64,000 nucleotides of DNA, taken from NCBI GenBank assembly GCA_012959865.1, contig DUCH01000382.1:18874-82873 (forward strand). The letters run 5' to 3'. The position numbers were made by a program, and so were the translations under genes. Below, in pieces: positions 7,804 through 15,776 of this stretch (the first letter of the stretch is position 1; each line of letters begins with the position of its first letter). The notes beneath the pieces were generated by a model. That model did no database searches. It was not told where the DNA came from and saw only the letters and a list, made by a program, of their open reading frames with translations. The stretch is from Myxococcales bacterium (GTDB lineage Bacteria; Myxococcota_A; UBA9160; UBA4427).

Positions 7804-9279
7804 ATGAATCGACTTCGGGCAATCGGAAAATGGTTCGATGATCGGCTGGCCTTGGGGCGTCTCTACGATGATACCCTCGGGCATCGCATTCCCTTTTCCT
7901 CTTCGAGTTGGTGGTACGTATTTGGCAGCGCGACGCTGCTCTGCTTGATTCTTCAATTGGTGACGGGGGTCTGCCTTGCCCTGGTCTACGTGCCGTCCCC
8001 CGACCAGGCCTATGCGAGCCTCGAGTACCTGGACTACGAGCAACCCTTGGGCTGGTACCTGCGCGGGCTGCACTACTGGGGTTCGAATTTCATGGTGGCC
8101 CTGGTGACGATTCACCTGGTCCAGGTCTTCCTCTTCGGGGCCTACAAATATCCGCGCGAACTCACGTGGGTGGTGGGCAGCGCGCTCTTCCTGGCGACCA
8201 TCGGGATGGCGTTCACGGGGCAGACCATGCGCTTCGATCAAGATGCCTACTGGGGCGTGGAGATCATCGTTTCGATTCTCGGCCGACTCCCGCTCGTGGG
8301 GGAATACGCCACCCACCTGCTCCAGGGTGGCCCCATTGTGGGCGCCGAGACTCTGTCGCGTTTCTTCACCCTCCATGTCTTCGTGATCCCGGCCACGCTG
8401 ATTGGCCTGCTGGTGATCCATATTCGACTGGTGCTGGTCCTGGGCATCAGCGAGTACCCGCAGCCGGGGAAGTCGGTCGATCCCGAGACCTATGCCGAGG
8501 ACTATGAGCAGGTGGTGGAGCACACCGGAATCCGCTTGATGCCCGAGGGCGGAGGCAAGGACCTGGTGTTCTCGGCCCTGGTACTGCTCGGCATCGTGCT
8601 CTGCGCCGCATTGATCGGCCCGAAGATCCCCAACGGTCCCGCCGACCCCTCGCTGATTCACACCGTGCCGCGCCCGGATTTCTATTTCCTCTCGCTCTTT
8701 GCCGCCTTTGCCCTGATGCCGCCCTATCTCGAGAGCTTTGTCATCGTCTACGTGATGCCCCTGGCGGTGGTGCTTCTTTTCGCGGTGCCCTTCATTTCCC
8801 GAGGCGGCGAGCGCCATCCCAGCCGCCGACCCGGAGCGGTCATCCTGGTGATCCTGGTGGTGACCGGGCTCTTCACCCTGGCCTGGGAGGGCGTTCTTTC
8901 TCCGTGGTCGCCCGAGATGGATGCATGGAGCGGGGTCCCGGTGCAGTCGCGCTACGTCGAGGGGCGCTCCCCCCTCGAGCATATGGGCGCAACGGTTCTA
9001 CAAGCCAAGCAGTGCAGGAACTGCCACGCCCTGGACGGGGCGGGGGGCAAAAGAGGGCCGGACCTCGCGGGCGTCGCGACTCGCCTCACCGAAGATCAGT
9101 TGATTCGCCAAGTGCTCCAGGGCGGAGGCAACATGCCCGCCTACGGGAACCAACTCTCCCCCCACGAGGTGACCGCGCTGGTGGCTTTCCTGACGACTCT
9201 TCATGACGAGGGCCTGGCCCCGGCCCGGGACTCGGCCTCCTGGGCTCGGACCTCCCGGGAGTCGCCGGCACCGCGATGA
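7804..9279 (+). CDS. Cytochrome b (b6/subunit IV-like) fused to a C-terminal cytochrome c domain
   Basis: A 491-residue quinol-oxidising subunit. The haem-b histidines sit in RGLHYWG and VTIHLV (13 residues between them) and in FTLHVF and LVIHIR (14 between), the spacing of b6-type rather than bc1-type cytochromes b. The Qo-site PEWY motif appears as PDFY at residues 291-294. After the last membrane helix (about 345-365) comes a cytochrome c domain with CRNCH at 404-408 and a likely methionine ligand in GGGNMPAYG. It therefore unites cytochrome b, subunit IV and cytochrome c in one chain. Its final four bases (ATGA) overlap the next gene. The Qo motif variant is a real departure from the usual glutamate. 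Confidence 0.95.
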   Translation: MNRLRAIGKWFDDRLALGRLYDDTLGHRIPFSSSSWWYVFGSATLLCLILQLVTGVCLALVYVPSPDQAYASLEYLDYEQPLGWYLRGLHYWGSNFMVALVTIHLVQVFLFGAYKYPRELTWVVGSALFLATIGMAFTGQTMRFDQDAYWGVEIIVSILGRLPLVGEYATHLLQGGPIVGAETLSRFFTLHVFVIPATLIGLLVIHIRLVLVLGISEYPQPGKSVDPETYAEDYEQVVEHTGIRLMPEGGGKDLVFSALVLLGIVLCAALIGPKIPNGPADPSLIHTVPRPDFYFLSLFAAFALMPPYLESFVIVYVMPLAVVLLFAVPFISRGGERHPSRRPGAVILVILVVTGLFTLAWEGVLSPWSPEMDAWSGVPVQSRYVEGRSPLEHMGATVLQAKQCRNCHALDGAGGKRGPDLAGVATRLTEDQLIRQVLQGGGNMPAYGNQLSPHEVTALVAFLTTLHDEGLAPARDSASWARTSRESPAPR

Positions 9280-11501
9280 ACGCATCGGCGCTATGGGCTA
9301 CGAACTGGTCCCTGGGCCCTGGGATTTTATTCCCGCTGGCGATTTCGGCCTGGCTCTACCTGCGCGGCTTCGAGCGGGTACGCCGGCAAAGTCCTGGGCA
9401 TTTTCCACCCTGGAGGCGGGTTGCCTTTCTTCTGGGTCTGGGTCTGCTTCTCGTTGCGCTGGCCTCTCCCCTGGACGCGGCGGCGGATCTGCTCCTGACG
9501 GCCCACATGGTGCAGCACTGGCTGCTCATGATGGTGGTGCCTCCGCTGATCTGGGCGGGTGCACCCAACGTGCCCTTGCTGCGGGGCCTTCCGGGGGACT
9601 GGCTGTCGCGGGGCGCGGGGCCGCTGCTTTCATCCCCGACGCTCAAGCGCGGCGTGCGGATCTTCACCCATCCGGGCGTCGCCTTGGGACTCTGGATCCT
9701 CGCGACCCTCGGTTGGCATTGGCCCCCCGCCTACGAGTTTGCGCTCCAGTCCAGAGCCGCCCATGACATGGAACACCTGAGTTTTCTGGGCTCTTCCCTC
9801 CTGCTTTGGTTTTGCATCCTCCAGCCCTGGCCCGTCAGGGCGCCCACACCCTTTCCCATGCGTCTGCTCCTGGTGGTGGGGGCAGGGCTCTTCAACTCGC
9901 TCTTTTCCGCGGCGTTTGCTTTTTCCGCGGCGCCTTTCTATTCGCTCTATGCCTCGGTCCCGAGTCCCTGGTCGATCGACGTCCTGGAGGACCAGAACGT
10001 GGCGGGCGCGTTCATGTGGGTTGCGGGAAGCCTGAGCATGATTGCGGCTGCGGTGGGCCTGGCCCTCGCGGGTCTCGCCCCGCGCGAACTGGGTTCCCGG
10101 CGCGTGCCGCGACGCCAGCGGGCAGCGCCGCCCCGGGTCGGGTCCGGGCGAAGTTGGATCGTCTCACGGCGCTTGCGCCGTGGAGCACAGTGGGTCCTGG
10201 CCGCCATTGCGGCCGGGGTGATGCTCGATGGCTTTCTGGGGTCCCAGATTCCGAGTAGCGAGAATCTTGCCGGCGTTCTTCCCTGGACGTATTGGCGCCC
10301 GCTCTCGCTGTTCGCGCTTCTGGCCCTGGGCAATCTGTTCTGCGGGATCTGTCCGCTGACCCTGTCGCGAAACCTCGCGGCGCGTCTTCTGGGTCGGCCC
10401 TTTCGCTGGCCCCAATGGCTCCAGAACAAATGGCTACCCGGGGCGCTCTTCGTGTTCTACCTGTGGAGCTACGAAATGCTCGACCTATGGGACCGTCCCC
10501 GTGCGACGGCGGCCTGGATCGCCGGCTTCTTCGTGCTCTGTTTCCTGGTGGAGGGCCTCTTTCGGCGGGGGACGTTTTGTCGCTACGTATGCCCGGTCGG
10601 GCAGTTTCAATTCGTTCATGCGGCCCTGTCCCCCAACGAAGTGCGCCCGCTCTCGCCTTCGATCTGCTCGGATTGCACCACCCACGACTGCCTTCGAGGC
10701 GGCTCGGAAGGACCCGGGTGCCCAACGGAGCTCTATCTGCCCGCAAAAAAGGGCAATCTCGACTGCACCTTTTGCCTCGACTGTGTTCGCGCATGCCCTC
10801 ACGACAATGCCGGGTGGGTGAGCGTGACGCCCGGGCGCTCGCTGGGCCAGGGGCGCGCGGCGGCCCGGGTATACGGCCTTGACTTGGGTGTGCTGACCGT
10901 GCTTTTTGTCTGGGGCGCGTTCGTGAACGCTATGGGGATGTCGCGCCCCTTCGTTCGGGCCCAGGCTGCGCTTGCCCACGAATTGGGGTTTTCCTCGGGC
11001 CTCGGCTTCGATTCGGCTGTGCTGCTGGGGGTGCTCTTGCTCGCGCCGGTCTTCTTTCTTTCGTTCTGTGCGGTGGCGGGGCGCTGGCTCGCACGCACTT
11101 CTCTTTCTATGGGCGAAATGGTGTCTCGCGTGGTTCCGGCGCTGGTGCCCCTTGGACTTGCCATGTGGGTCGCGCACTTCGGTTTCCACCTGGCGACGGG
11201 GTTCTTCAGTTTTATTCCCGCAAGCCGGCGCGCTCTGGGCTCACTCTCTGGGGAGTCGATGGTGTCGGTTACCCGAGCGCCCTTGAACCTGGCTTGGCTG
11301 ACCGATGCCCAACTCCTCGTTCTTGGTCTCGGTCTCGTGATCAGTCTGGGGGTTCTCTGGCGAATTGGTCGAGAGATCCTGCCCGAACCCGGGCGCGCGC
11401 TGCGACTGATCCTTCCCTGGTCGCTCCTGGCGCTCGCGCTCTGGGGCCTGGGGCTGGTGACCTTTCTTGCTCCCATGCAGATGCGGGGGATGGGCGCTTG
11501 A
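9276..11501 (+). CDS. Fusion of CtaG (caa3 oxidase assembly) with a NapH/CcoG-like membrane polyferredoxin
   Basis: A 741-residue polytopic membrane protein made of two families. Residues 1 to about 265 match the CtaG copper-assembly family: TAHMVQHWLLMMVVPPL, the histidines in HDMEHLSF and the closing VAGAFMWVAGS. From about 300 it becomes a polyferredoxin of the NapH/NosR/CcoG kind, with membrane cysteines CGIC (356-359) and CRYVC (435-439). Cluster motifs C464-x2-C467-x4-C472 with C482P, and C497-x2-C500-x2-C503-x3-C507P, can bind two [4Fe-4S] clusters. Four or more further helices follow. CtaG serves CuB insertion, and CcoG reduces Cu(II) in cbb3 assembly. The fusion thus suggests a copper-reducing insertase, by inference. 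No frameshift is visible at the junction. Confidence 0.85.
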   Translation: MNASALWATNWSLGPGILFPLAISAWLYLRGFERVRRQSPGHFPPWRRVAFLLGLGLLLVALASPLDAAADLLLTAHMVQHWLLMMVVPPLIWAGAPNVPLLRGLPGDWLSRGAGPLLSSPTLKRGVRIFTHPGVALGLWILATLGWHWPPAYEFALQSRAAHDMEHLSFLGSSLLLWFCILQPWPVRAPTPFPMRLLLVVGAGLFNSLFSAAFAFSAAPFYSLYASVPSPWSIDVLEDQNVAGAFMWVAGSLSMIAAAVGLALAGLAPRELGSRRVPRRQRAAPPRVGSGRSWIVSRRLRRGAQWVLAAIAAGVMLDGFLGSQIPSSENLAGVLPWTYWRPLSLFALLALGNLFCGICPLTLSRNLAARLLGRPFRWPQWLQNKWLPGALFVFYLWSYEMLDLWDRPRATAAWIAGFFVLCFLVEGLFRRGTFCRYVCPVGQFQFVHAALSPNEVRPLSPSICSDCTTHDCLRGGSEGPGCPTELYLPAKKGNLDCTFCLDCVRACPHDNAGWVSVTPGRSLGQGRAAARVYGLDLGVLTVLFVWGAFVNAMGMSRPFVRAQAALAHELGFSSGLGFDSAVLLGVLLLAPVFFLSFCAVAGRWLARTSLSMGEMVSRVVPALVPLGLAMWVAHFGFHLATGFFSFIPASRRALGSLSGESMVSVTRAPLNLAWLTDAQLLVLGLGLVISLGVLWRIGREILPEPGRALRLILPWSLLALALWGLGLVTFLAPMQMRGMGA

Positions 11502-12190
11502 TGCGGGGATGGGCGACGAGCGACGACGCTTCCTCGGCGCAGCCCTGGGCTCTGCGAGGTTCGGAAGGGCGAGGGCGACCTTGGCGGCGGCGAGCGAATT
11601 TTCTTGCGCTTGTGTTTGCGCTTGTGTTTGTGCTTGTGTTTGTGCTCGCGCTTGTCGGGGTTCCCGGTGCCGCGGCGGATATGGGCCTTCCCCTGGGATC
11701 GGGGATGGCGGGGCCCTACCGGGTTGACCTGGTCGCCTTTCCGGCCCCGCTCCGGGTGGGGGACGCCGTCTTCAGTGTTCTCATCCGTGAGCGCGAGAGC
11801 GGAGCGGTGCGCACCGATCTGGACGTGCGTGTCGAAGTGGGCGCAGAAGGTGACGCGCGTGTCGACATGGGCGTAGAAGGTGACGGAGGGATGCCGGAGA
11901 CATCGGTCGGCCGCGCCGAAAAGGGAAGGCATCCCGGCTTTTATTCCATCCAGGTTCGATTGGCGCAGGCGGGTCGCGGGGGGGTCGCGATCGCGATCAA
12001 GCCCCAAGTCGGTGAGTCCAGCGCAGCGGAGGCGAGACTGAATTTTCTCTTCGACACGCTTCCTGCGCCCAAGCCATGGCGGCAACACGCGGGCGCGATC
12101 GCCTTTCCCTTCGGACTGATCGCTCTTTTCGTCTGGCACCAGAGGCGACGCGCGGCAGGACGCCCGGCGGGAAGGGCAAAGCGACATTGA
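11501..12190 (+). CDS. Exported, membrane-anchored small protein of the oxidase operon (FixH/YtkA-like)
   Basis: A 229-residue protein whose ATG overlaps the stop of the preceding gene (TGATG), so it is the tail of the respiratory operon. An arginine-rich N terminus is followed by a strongly hydrophobic helix (about 35-58) encoded by 12-base repeats. A beta-rich domain starts at GPYRVDLVAFPAPLRVGD, resembling FixH or YtkA-type domains that accompany copper handling. It ends in one more membrane helix (about 197-212) and a basic tail. The middle carries a 10-residue duplication (DVRVEVGAEG then DARVDMGVEG). No conserved metal ligand pair is obvious, so the family match is tentative. Position suggests an oxidase assembly factor. 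Confidence 0.7.
   Translation: MRGWATSDDASSAQPWALRGSEGRGRPWRRRANFLALVFALVFVLVFVLALVGVPGAAADMGLPLGSGMAGPYRVDLVAFPAPLRVGDAVFSVLIRERESGAVRTDLDVRVEVGAEGDARVDMGVEGDGGMPETSVGRAEKGRHPGFYSIQVRLAQAGRGGVAIAIKPQVGESSAAEARLNFLFDTLPAPKPWRQHAGAIAFPFGLIALFVWHQRRRAAGRPAGRAKRH
11606..11653 (+). repeat. 12-base tandem repeat within the signal/membrane helix
   Basis: Four consecutive 12-mers of the form GCGCTTGTGTTT/GTGCTTGTGTTT lie at 11606-11617, 11618-11629 and 11630-11641, with a diverged fourth copy at 11642-11653. They encode LVFALVFVLVFVLALV, part of a membrane helix. Copy-number change would keep the frame and lengthen or shorten the helix by four residues. Confidence 0.85.
11822..11881 (+). repeat. 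30-base tandem duplication inside coding sequence
   Basis: Two adjacent 30-base units (11822-11851 and 11852-11881) differ at only a few positions and encode a duplicated ten-residue segment. The same gene carries the 12-base repeat, so it seems prone to slippage. Confidence 0.8.
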
Positions 12191-12202
12191 CTTCGTATCG
12201 GG

Positions 12203-12216
12203 CGCGAGCGCTCGCG
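12203..12216. other. 14-base perfect palindrome between convergent genes
   Basis: CGCGAGCGCTCGCG lies in the 110-base space between the convergent stops at 12190 and 12301. It can form a strong hairpin in either transcript, but no T-run follows, so an intrinsic terminator is not assured. Confidence 0.35.
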
Positions 12217-12300
12217 ACGACTTCGCATCGATGGAGAGACCTACCGTCCCCTCCGTCGAGTCGTCCGCAGCCGATCGCGGAAGCGCAGCTCGAATTCGCC

Positions 12301-13527
12301 CTACGGGTCCGAGCCGGGCTCAGGCCCCCGGGCCAGCGCTGCGGCCCGCGCGACCGCCTCGGCCAGGGGAAGGCGCGTGACCTTGGGAAGCGGAGCCTCA
12401 GTGTCGCGCTCCCCGACCCAGCGAAAGGTCATGAAGCCGCGCTCGTGGCCCGCGGTTTCCAGGGAGTTCGCGTGGGCGGTGGGCTCCTGGGCGACCAGGA
12501 AGCGCACCATGCCGTCCGGGTCGGGTTGGACATTGTCGTGGGTCAGGGAAGTTCGTCTCTGGTTGTAGTCCACCGACTCGTGCCAGGGGTTCTCGATGGC
12601 GAAGTTCCAGAAACGCACGTCCAGGGGTTCGACTTCGACCAGCAATCCCTCGTCGGGTCCGATCGCGTAGGTACTGATGAGGTAGAGGTTGTCGGGGCTG
12701 CTGATATCCGCCCCAAAATCATCGCTGTTCCGTCGCAGGAATCGGTTGGGCGGGGAATCGATGGAAGGAGATACGTAGCGATGGAGCAGACCAATGCCTT
12801 GCACGGCGAAGCGGGTGCCGTGGATTGCCCGGGCGACCTCGGCGTCGGTGGAAGCCGGCAGAGGATCGAAGCGTTCACGGCCCACCACTTCCACCTGGAA
12901 CTCAGCCGCTTTCTCCTCCTCCCGGTCGCCAAAGTATTGTCGAACGAGAACCGAGCCGAAGCCGGGGCGCGTCTGGATCCAGGCACCCGGGGCTTGGGGC
13001 TTCTCAGTACTGAGCCAGAGCGTGAAATTTCCATCGGCATCCGCGCCGAGAGTGCGCTCGTTCGCGTAGCCCAGGGATTGGCTGCGGCCCGTGCGTTGCA
13101 TGGCGAGGACGCTGAATGAAAGGTGATCCACGGTTCCGATATTTCCGGTGATCTTGTAGTCCCGTTCTCCGTCCCAAGCGAGAGTGTGGTACTCGCCGTC
13201 GGGATTGTCTCCGCCTACTTTCCGCCTGCCCGTGTCCATGCGCGCGAAGTGGGGGGCAGGAGCGTAACCGTCGCCGGTGACATCCTGGCTCATGGCCAAG
13301 GTCCGTAGGATGAATCGCATTCCCTCGGCGGCTTCGCGTTCGCTCCGAGCGTCGGTGAGGATCGCTTTTCGCAGTTCCTGCAACTTTCCCATCAACTGGT
13401 CGAAAGCAATTACGCTCTGTAGCTCGGAGTAGGGAAGGGCGGCCGATTGCTCCTCATCAGCGACCGCTGTGGAAACCCAACTCGAGGACAGGGTCAGGAC
13501 GATGAGGAAAGGTAGCAAGCGTAACAT
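12301..13527 (-). CDS. Exported DUF1214-type protein
   Basis: A 408-residue protein with a clear N-terminal signal peptide (MLRLLPFLIVLTLSSSW, cleavage near AVADE at about 24). The body shows features of the DUF1214 family: a tyrosine-rich stretch around DGEYHTLAWDGERDYKITG, a FTLWLST strand, and PGAWIQTRPGFGSVLVRQYF, equivalent to the family's NWL...R.Y segment. The family has no established activity. It is distantly similar to the cytoplasmic protein encoded at 14535-15776, suggesting a paralogous pair. It is the last of four minus-strand genes, separated by 151 bases from the SDR upstream, so it may also have its own promoter. Confidence 0.7.
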   Translation of the reverse strand: MLRLLPFLIVLTLSSSWVSTAVADEEQSAALPYSELQSVIAFDQLMGKLQELRKAILTDARSEREAAEGMRFILRTLAMSQDVTGDGYAPAPHFARMDTGRRKVGGDNPDGEYHTLAWDGERDYKITGNIGTVDHLSFSVLAMQRTGRSQSLGYANERTLGADADGNFTLWLSTEKPQAPGAWIQTRPGFGSVLVRQYFGDREEEKAAEFQVEVVGRERFDPLPASTDAEVARAIHGTRFAVQGIGLLHRYVSPSIDSPPNRFLRRNSDDFGADISSPDNLYLISTYAIGPDEGLLVEVEPLDVRFWNFAIENPWHESVDYNQRRTSLTHDNVQPDPDGMVRFLVAQEPTAHANSLETAGHERGFMTFRWVGERDTEAPLPKVTRLPLAEAVARAAALARGPEPGSDP

Positions 13528-13678
13528 GAAGGCTCCTTGGGTCAGTGGCGGACGCCTGCACGCCTCTGCGCGATGGCGACCTTGGTTTCAAATTCGACTC
13601 TCTCGCGGGGTGGTGAATGAATGTTTCAGCGAAATACGTTTATTGGAGGATGGCCAGGGCCACGGTCGTGGGCTCGTT

Positions 13679-14533
13679 TCAGTCCTTGGGAAACCCCACA
13701 TCCTTGGTCACGGGCTCCCACTGATTAATGGAAGACGTGAGATCTTCCAATTTTGCGCGGAATGCGCTGAGTACGTCCCGCCCGAGCAGCAGGTGCAGCG
13801 GCGGATCATCGAGTTCGCTGACCATGACCACGGCGTCCGCCGCACGCCGAGGGTCTCCGGGGAGCACCTCGGCCGTGGCCTTGATGAGTTCCCGGCGAGC
13901 GCCCACGGTCTCATCGTAGGCGCTCAAGGGCGCAGACGTCTCACGCATGGACCGAGAGGCCCAATCCGTGCGAAAGGCGCCGGGCTCGATCGCCGTGACT
14001 CGGATGCCGAAGGGTTCGAGTTCCTTGCGAAGGCCCTCGGATAGGGCTTCCAACGCGTACTTGGTGCAGCTGTAGTAGACATTCGGCGGGTTCGTGACGA
14101 GCCCGGTCATCGAAGAGATATTGATGATATGCCCCCGTCGTTGTTTTCGCATTCCGGGGAGCACCGCTTTGATGAGATCGACCGCGCCGAAGTAGTTGGT
14201 GTCAAAGAGGCGCCGGACTTCGTGATCCTCGCCTTCTTCAACGGCCGCCATATACCCGTAGCCGGCGTTGTTCACGAGTACGTCGGGTGGCCCCAGATGT
14301 TTCCGGGTCAGTTCCACAGCCGCAGTGATCTGGGCGCGATCGGTGACGTCCAGGGGAAGAGCCAGGGCCCGTTCGGGAAAGCGCTCGACGATATCCTCGA
14401 CGGCGGCGGGGTTGCGGGCGCTGACGGCGACCCGATAGCCCCGAGCCAGTGCGGCCAGGGCGATCTCCCGCCCGAAGCCCGTCGAGCAGCCCGTGACCAA
14501 CCAGACCGACTTCTCTCTTGCCGGATTGTCCAA
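13679..14533 (-). CDS. Classical short-chain dehydrogenase/reductase (SDR)
   Basis: A 284-residue Rossmann-fold oxidoreductase. The nucleotide-binding TGCSTGFG is at residues 14-21, NNAGYG at 88-93, and the catalytic S141, Y154 and K158 are in ISS and YSCTK. R40 after the second beta strand favours NADP(H). Translation probably starts at TTG 14533: a GGAGG site lies six bases before it, overlapping the end of the upstream gene, and no ATG is nearby. It ends with a short C-terminal extension. It follows the DUF1214 protein by one base in the sulfotransferase operon, so a role on the same lipid-like or aromatic substrate is plausible but unproven. Confidence 0.9.
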   Translation of the reverse strand: MDNPAREKSVWLVTGCSTGFGREIALAALARGYRVAVSARNPAAVEDIVERFPERALALPLDVTDRAQITAAVELTRKHLGPPDVLVNNAGYGYMAAVEEGEDHEVRRLFDTNYFGAVDLIKAVLPGMRKQRRGHIINISSMTGLVTNPPNVYYSCTKYALEALSEGLRKELEPFGIRVTAIEPGAFRTDWASRSMRETSAPLSAYDETVGARRELIKATAEVLPGDPRRAADAVVMVSELDDPPLHLLLGRDVLSAFRAKLEDLTSSINQWEPVTKDVGFPKD

Positions 14534-14534
14534 G

Positions 14535-15776
14535 TCAAACCTCCGGCAAGCGGCGCTGGTAGCCCGCCGCGCGCTGGGCCCGTTGTTGGCTGCGCTCCGC
14601 CGGGCTCAAGAAGGTCGTGCCCTTGGGCAGAGAGGAGGGCAGGTCGGCGAGCTTGACGATCTCGCCTCGGGCGGCGAGATCCTCGCGCGGCCCGGCTTCG
14701 GGAAATTCGGCCATGCGCAGGGTGAGCATCCCTTCGTTCATGTCGCAGGTGTCGAGCCAGTTATGCACGCCCGGATCGTTTCGCGAGAGGACGTAGGTGT
14801 AGGTCCCGTCCGGGTTGGCCACGGACTGCGCCTTGTTGAGGCTGCTGGTGCGGTGAACGATTTCCAGGGTCGTCCCCCAGATGTTCGCAATGGGGACGAC
14901 GAAATAGGCTGCGCCGCCATCGCTCACGTGGATGACGAAGCCCTCGTCCTCGTCCAGGCGAAAATGCCCGCCTACGTAGACTTGCTTGCGGAGGGCGCCG
15001 CCGGTATCGGCGGACCACCCGAGGCTGAACCGGTTGGCCTTGCCGTGGAGCGAGCCCTGGCTGAGCCGGTGTGTGAAGTCGGCGTAATGGGCCATGAATT
15101 GCGCGGTCAACTGGGCCTGCTCATCGGGCGTTTTGGGCGGCGTGGGGGGGGCGGCTCCCAGACGCTCGACGCTCAGTTCGTTGGGCTCGTCGCGTGACCA
15201 GTCCAGCATCACGTCTCGAATGTAGAACTCGTGGGCCTCCGGGGCGGAGCGAACGTGGTTGGGGCGACCGTTCGCGGGTTCGGAGTCGACGCTGATGGTA
15301 AATGTCCGATCCTCGTTGACGACCAGGTCGTGACCCGAAAGGACATCGACCGTATTCATCTTCTCGTCCCAAAGCGTGAAGTAGTTCTCGGTCATCCGGT
15401 TCACGCCGACCCGGCCGTGGATGCGGTACTCCTCGTCACCCGATATGGGAATGACCCGGTAGATCGAATCGGGGTTGTCTATGCCCCAACGCGAACCGGG
15501 GATGGCGACGTCGCCCACAGGGTGCGCGAGCCGGGTAATGGTGACGACCTTGGGCCGCAACGGATCCTGATTGGAGGACCAGACGGCAGCGGAGAACATC
15601 ACCTCGTGAAAGGCCCCATCGAAGCACTCCCGCATGGCGGGGCTCGGATCGGCTTTCTTCAACCAGTCCGCCTTCACGCGCGCGTAGGCCTCCTTGACGA
15701 TGGGGTGCTCGATCAACTCGAGCGCCTCGAGTTCGTGTGCGTGCTGGTCCGGTGTGGCAATGGGGTGATGCTTCAT
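14535..15776 (-). CDS. DUF1214-type protein, cytoplasmic paralogue
   Basis: A 413-residue protein without a signal peptide. An N-terminal helical segment rich in acidic and lysine residues leads to the DUF1214-like core: DNPDSIYRVIPISGDEEYRI, GRVGVNRMTENYFTLWD, then in the second half a similar arrangement ending in PGVHNWLDTCDMNEGMLTLR. The protein seems to contain two related halves. Members of this family often sit near SDRs and acyl-CoA genes in actinobacterial and proteobacterial catabolic clusters, but the biochemical role is unknown. Its ATG overlaps the sulfotransferase stop by four bases, and its own stop is one base before the SDR start, so the three genes are translationally coupled. 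Confidence 0.7.
   Translation of the reverse strand: MKHHPIATPDQHAHELEALELIEHPIVKEAYARVKADWLKKADPSPAMRECFDGAFHEVMFSAAVWSSNQDPLRPKVVTITRLAHPVGDVAIPGSRWGIDNPDSIYRVIPISGDEEYRIHGRVGVNRMTENYFTLWDEKMNTVDVLSGHDLVVNEDRTFTISVDSEPANGRPNHVRSAPEAHEFYIRDVMLDWSRDEPNELSVERLGAAPPTPPKTPDEQAQLTAQFMAHYADFTHRLSQGSLHGKANRFSLGWSADTGGALRKQVYVGGHFRLDEDEGFVIHVSDGGAAYFVVPIANIWGTTLEIVHRTSSLNKAQSVANPDGTYTYVLSRNDPGVHNWLDTCDMNEGMLTLRMAEFPEAGPREDLAARGEIVKLADLPSSLPKGTTFLSPAERSQQRAQRAAGYQRRLPEV

Noticed and set aside
7081..8982. 633-codon minus-strand frame over Rieske and cytochrome b
   Set aside because: Its composition (H, Q, G, R, E) and lack of recognisable motifs show it as a shadow of the bc genes.
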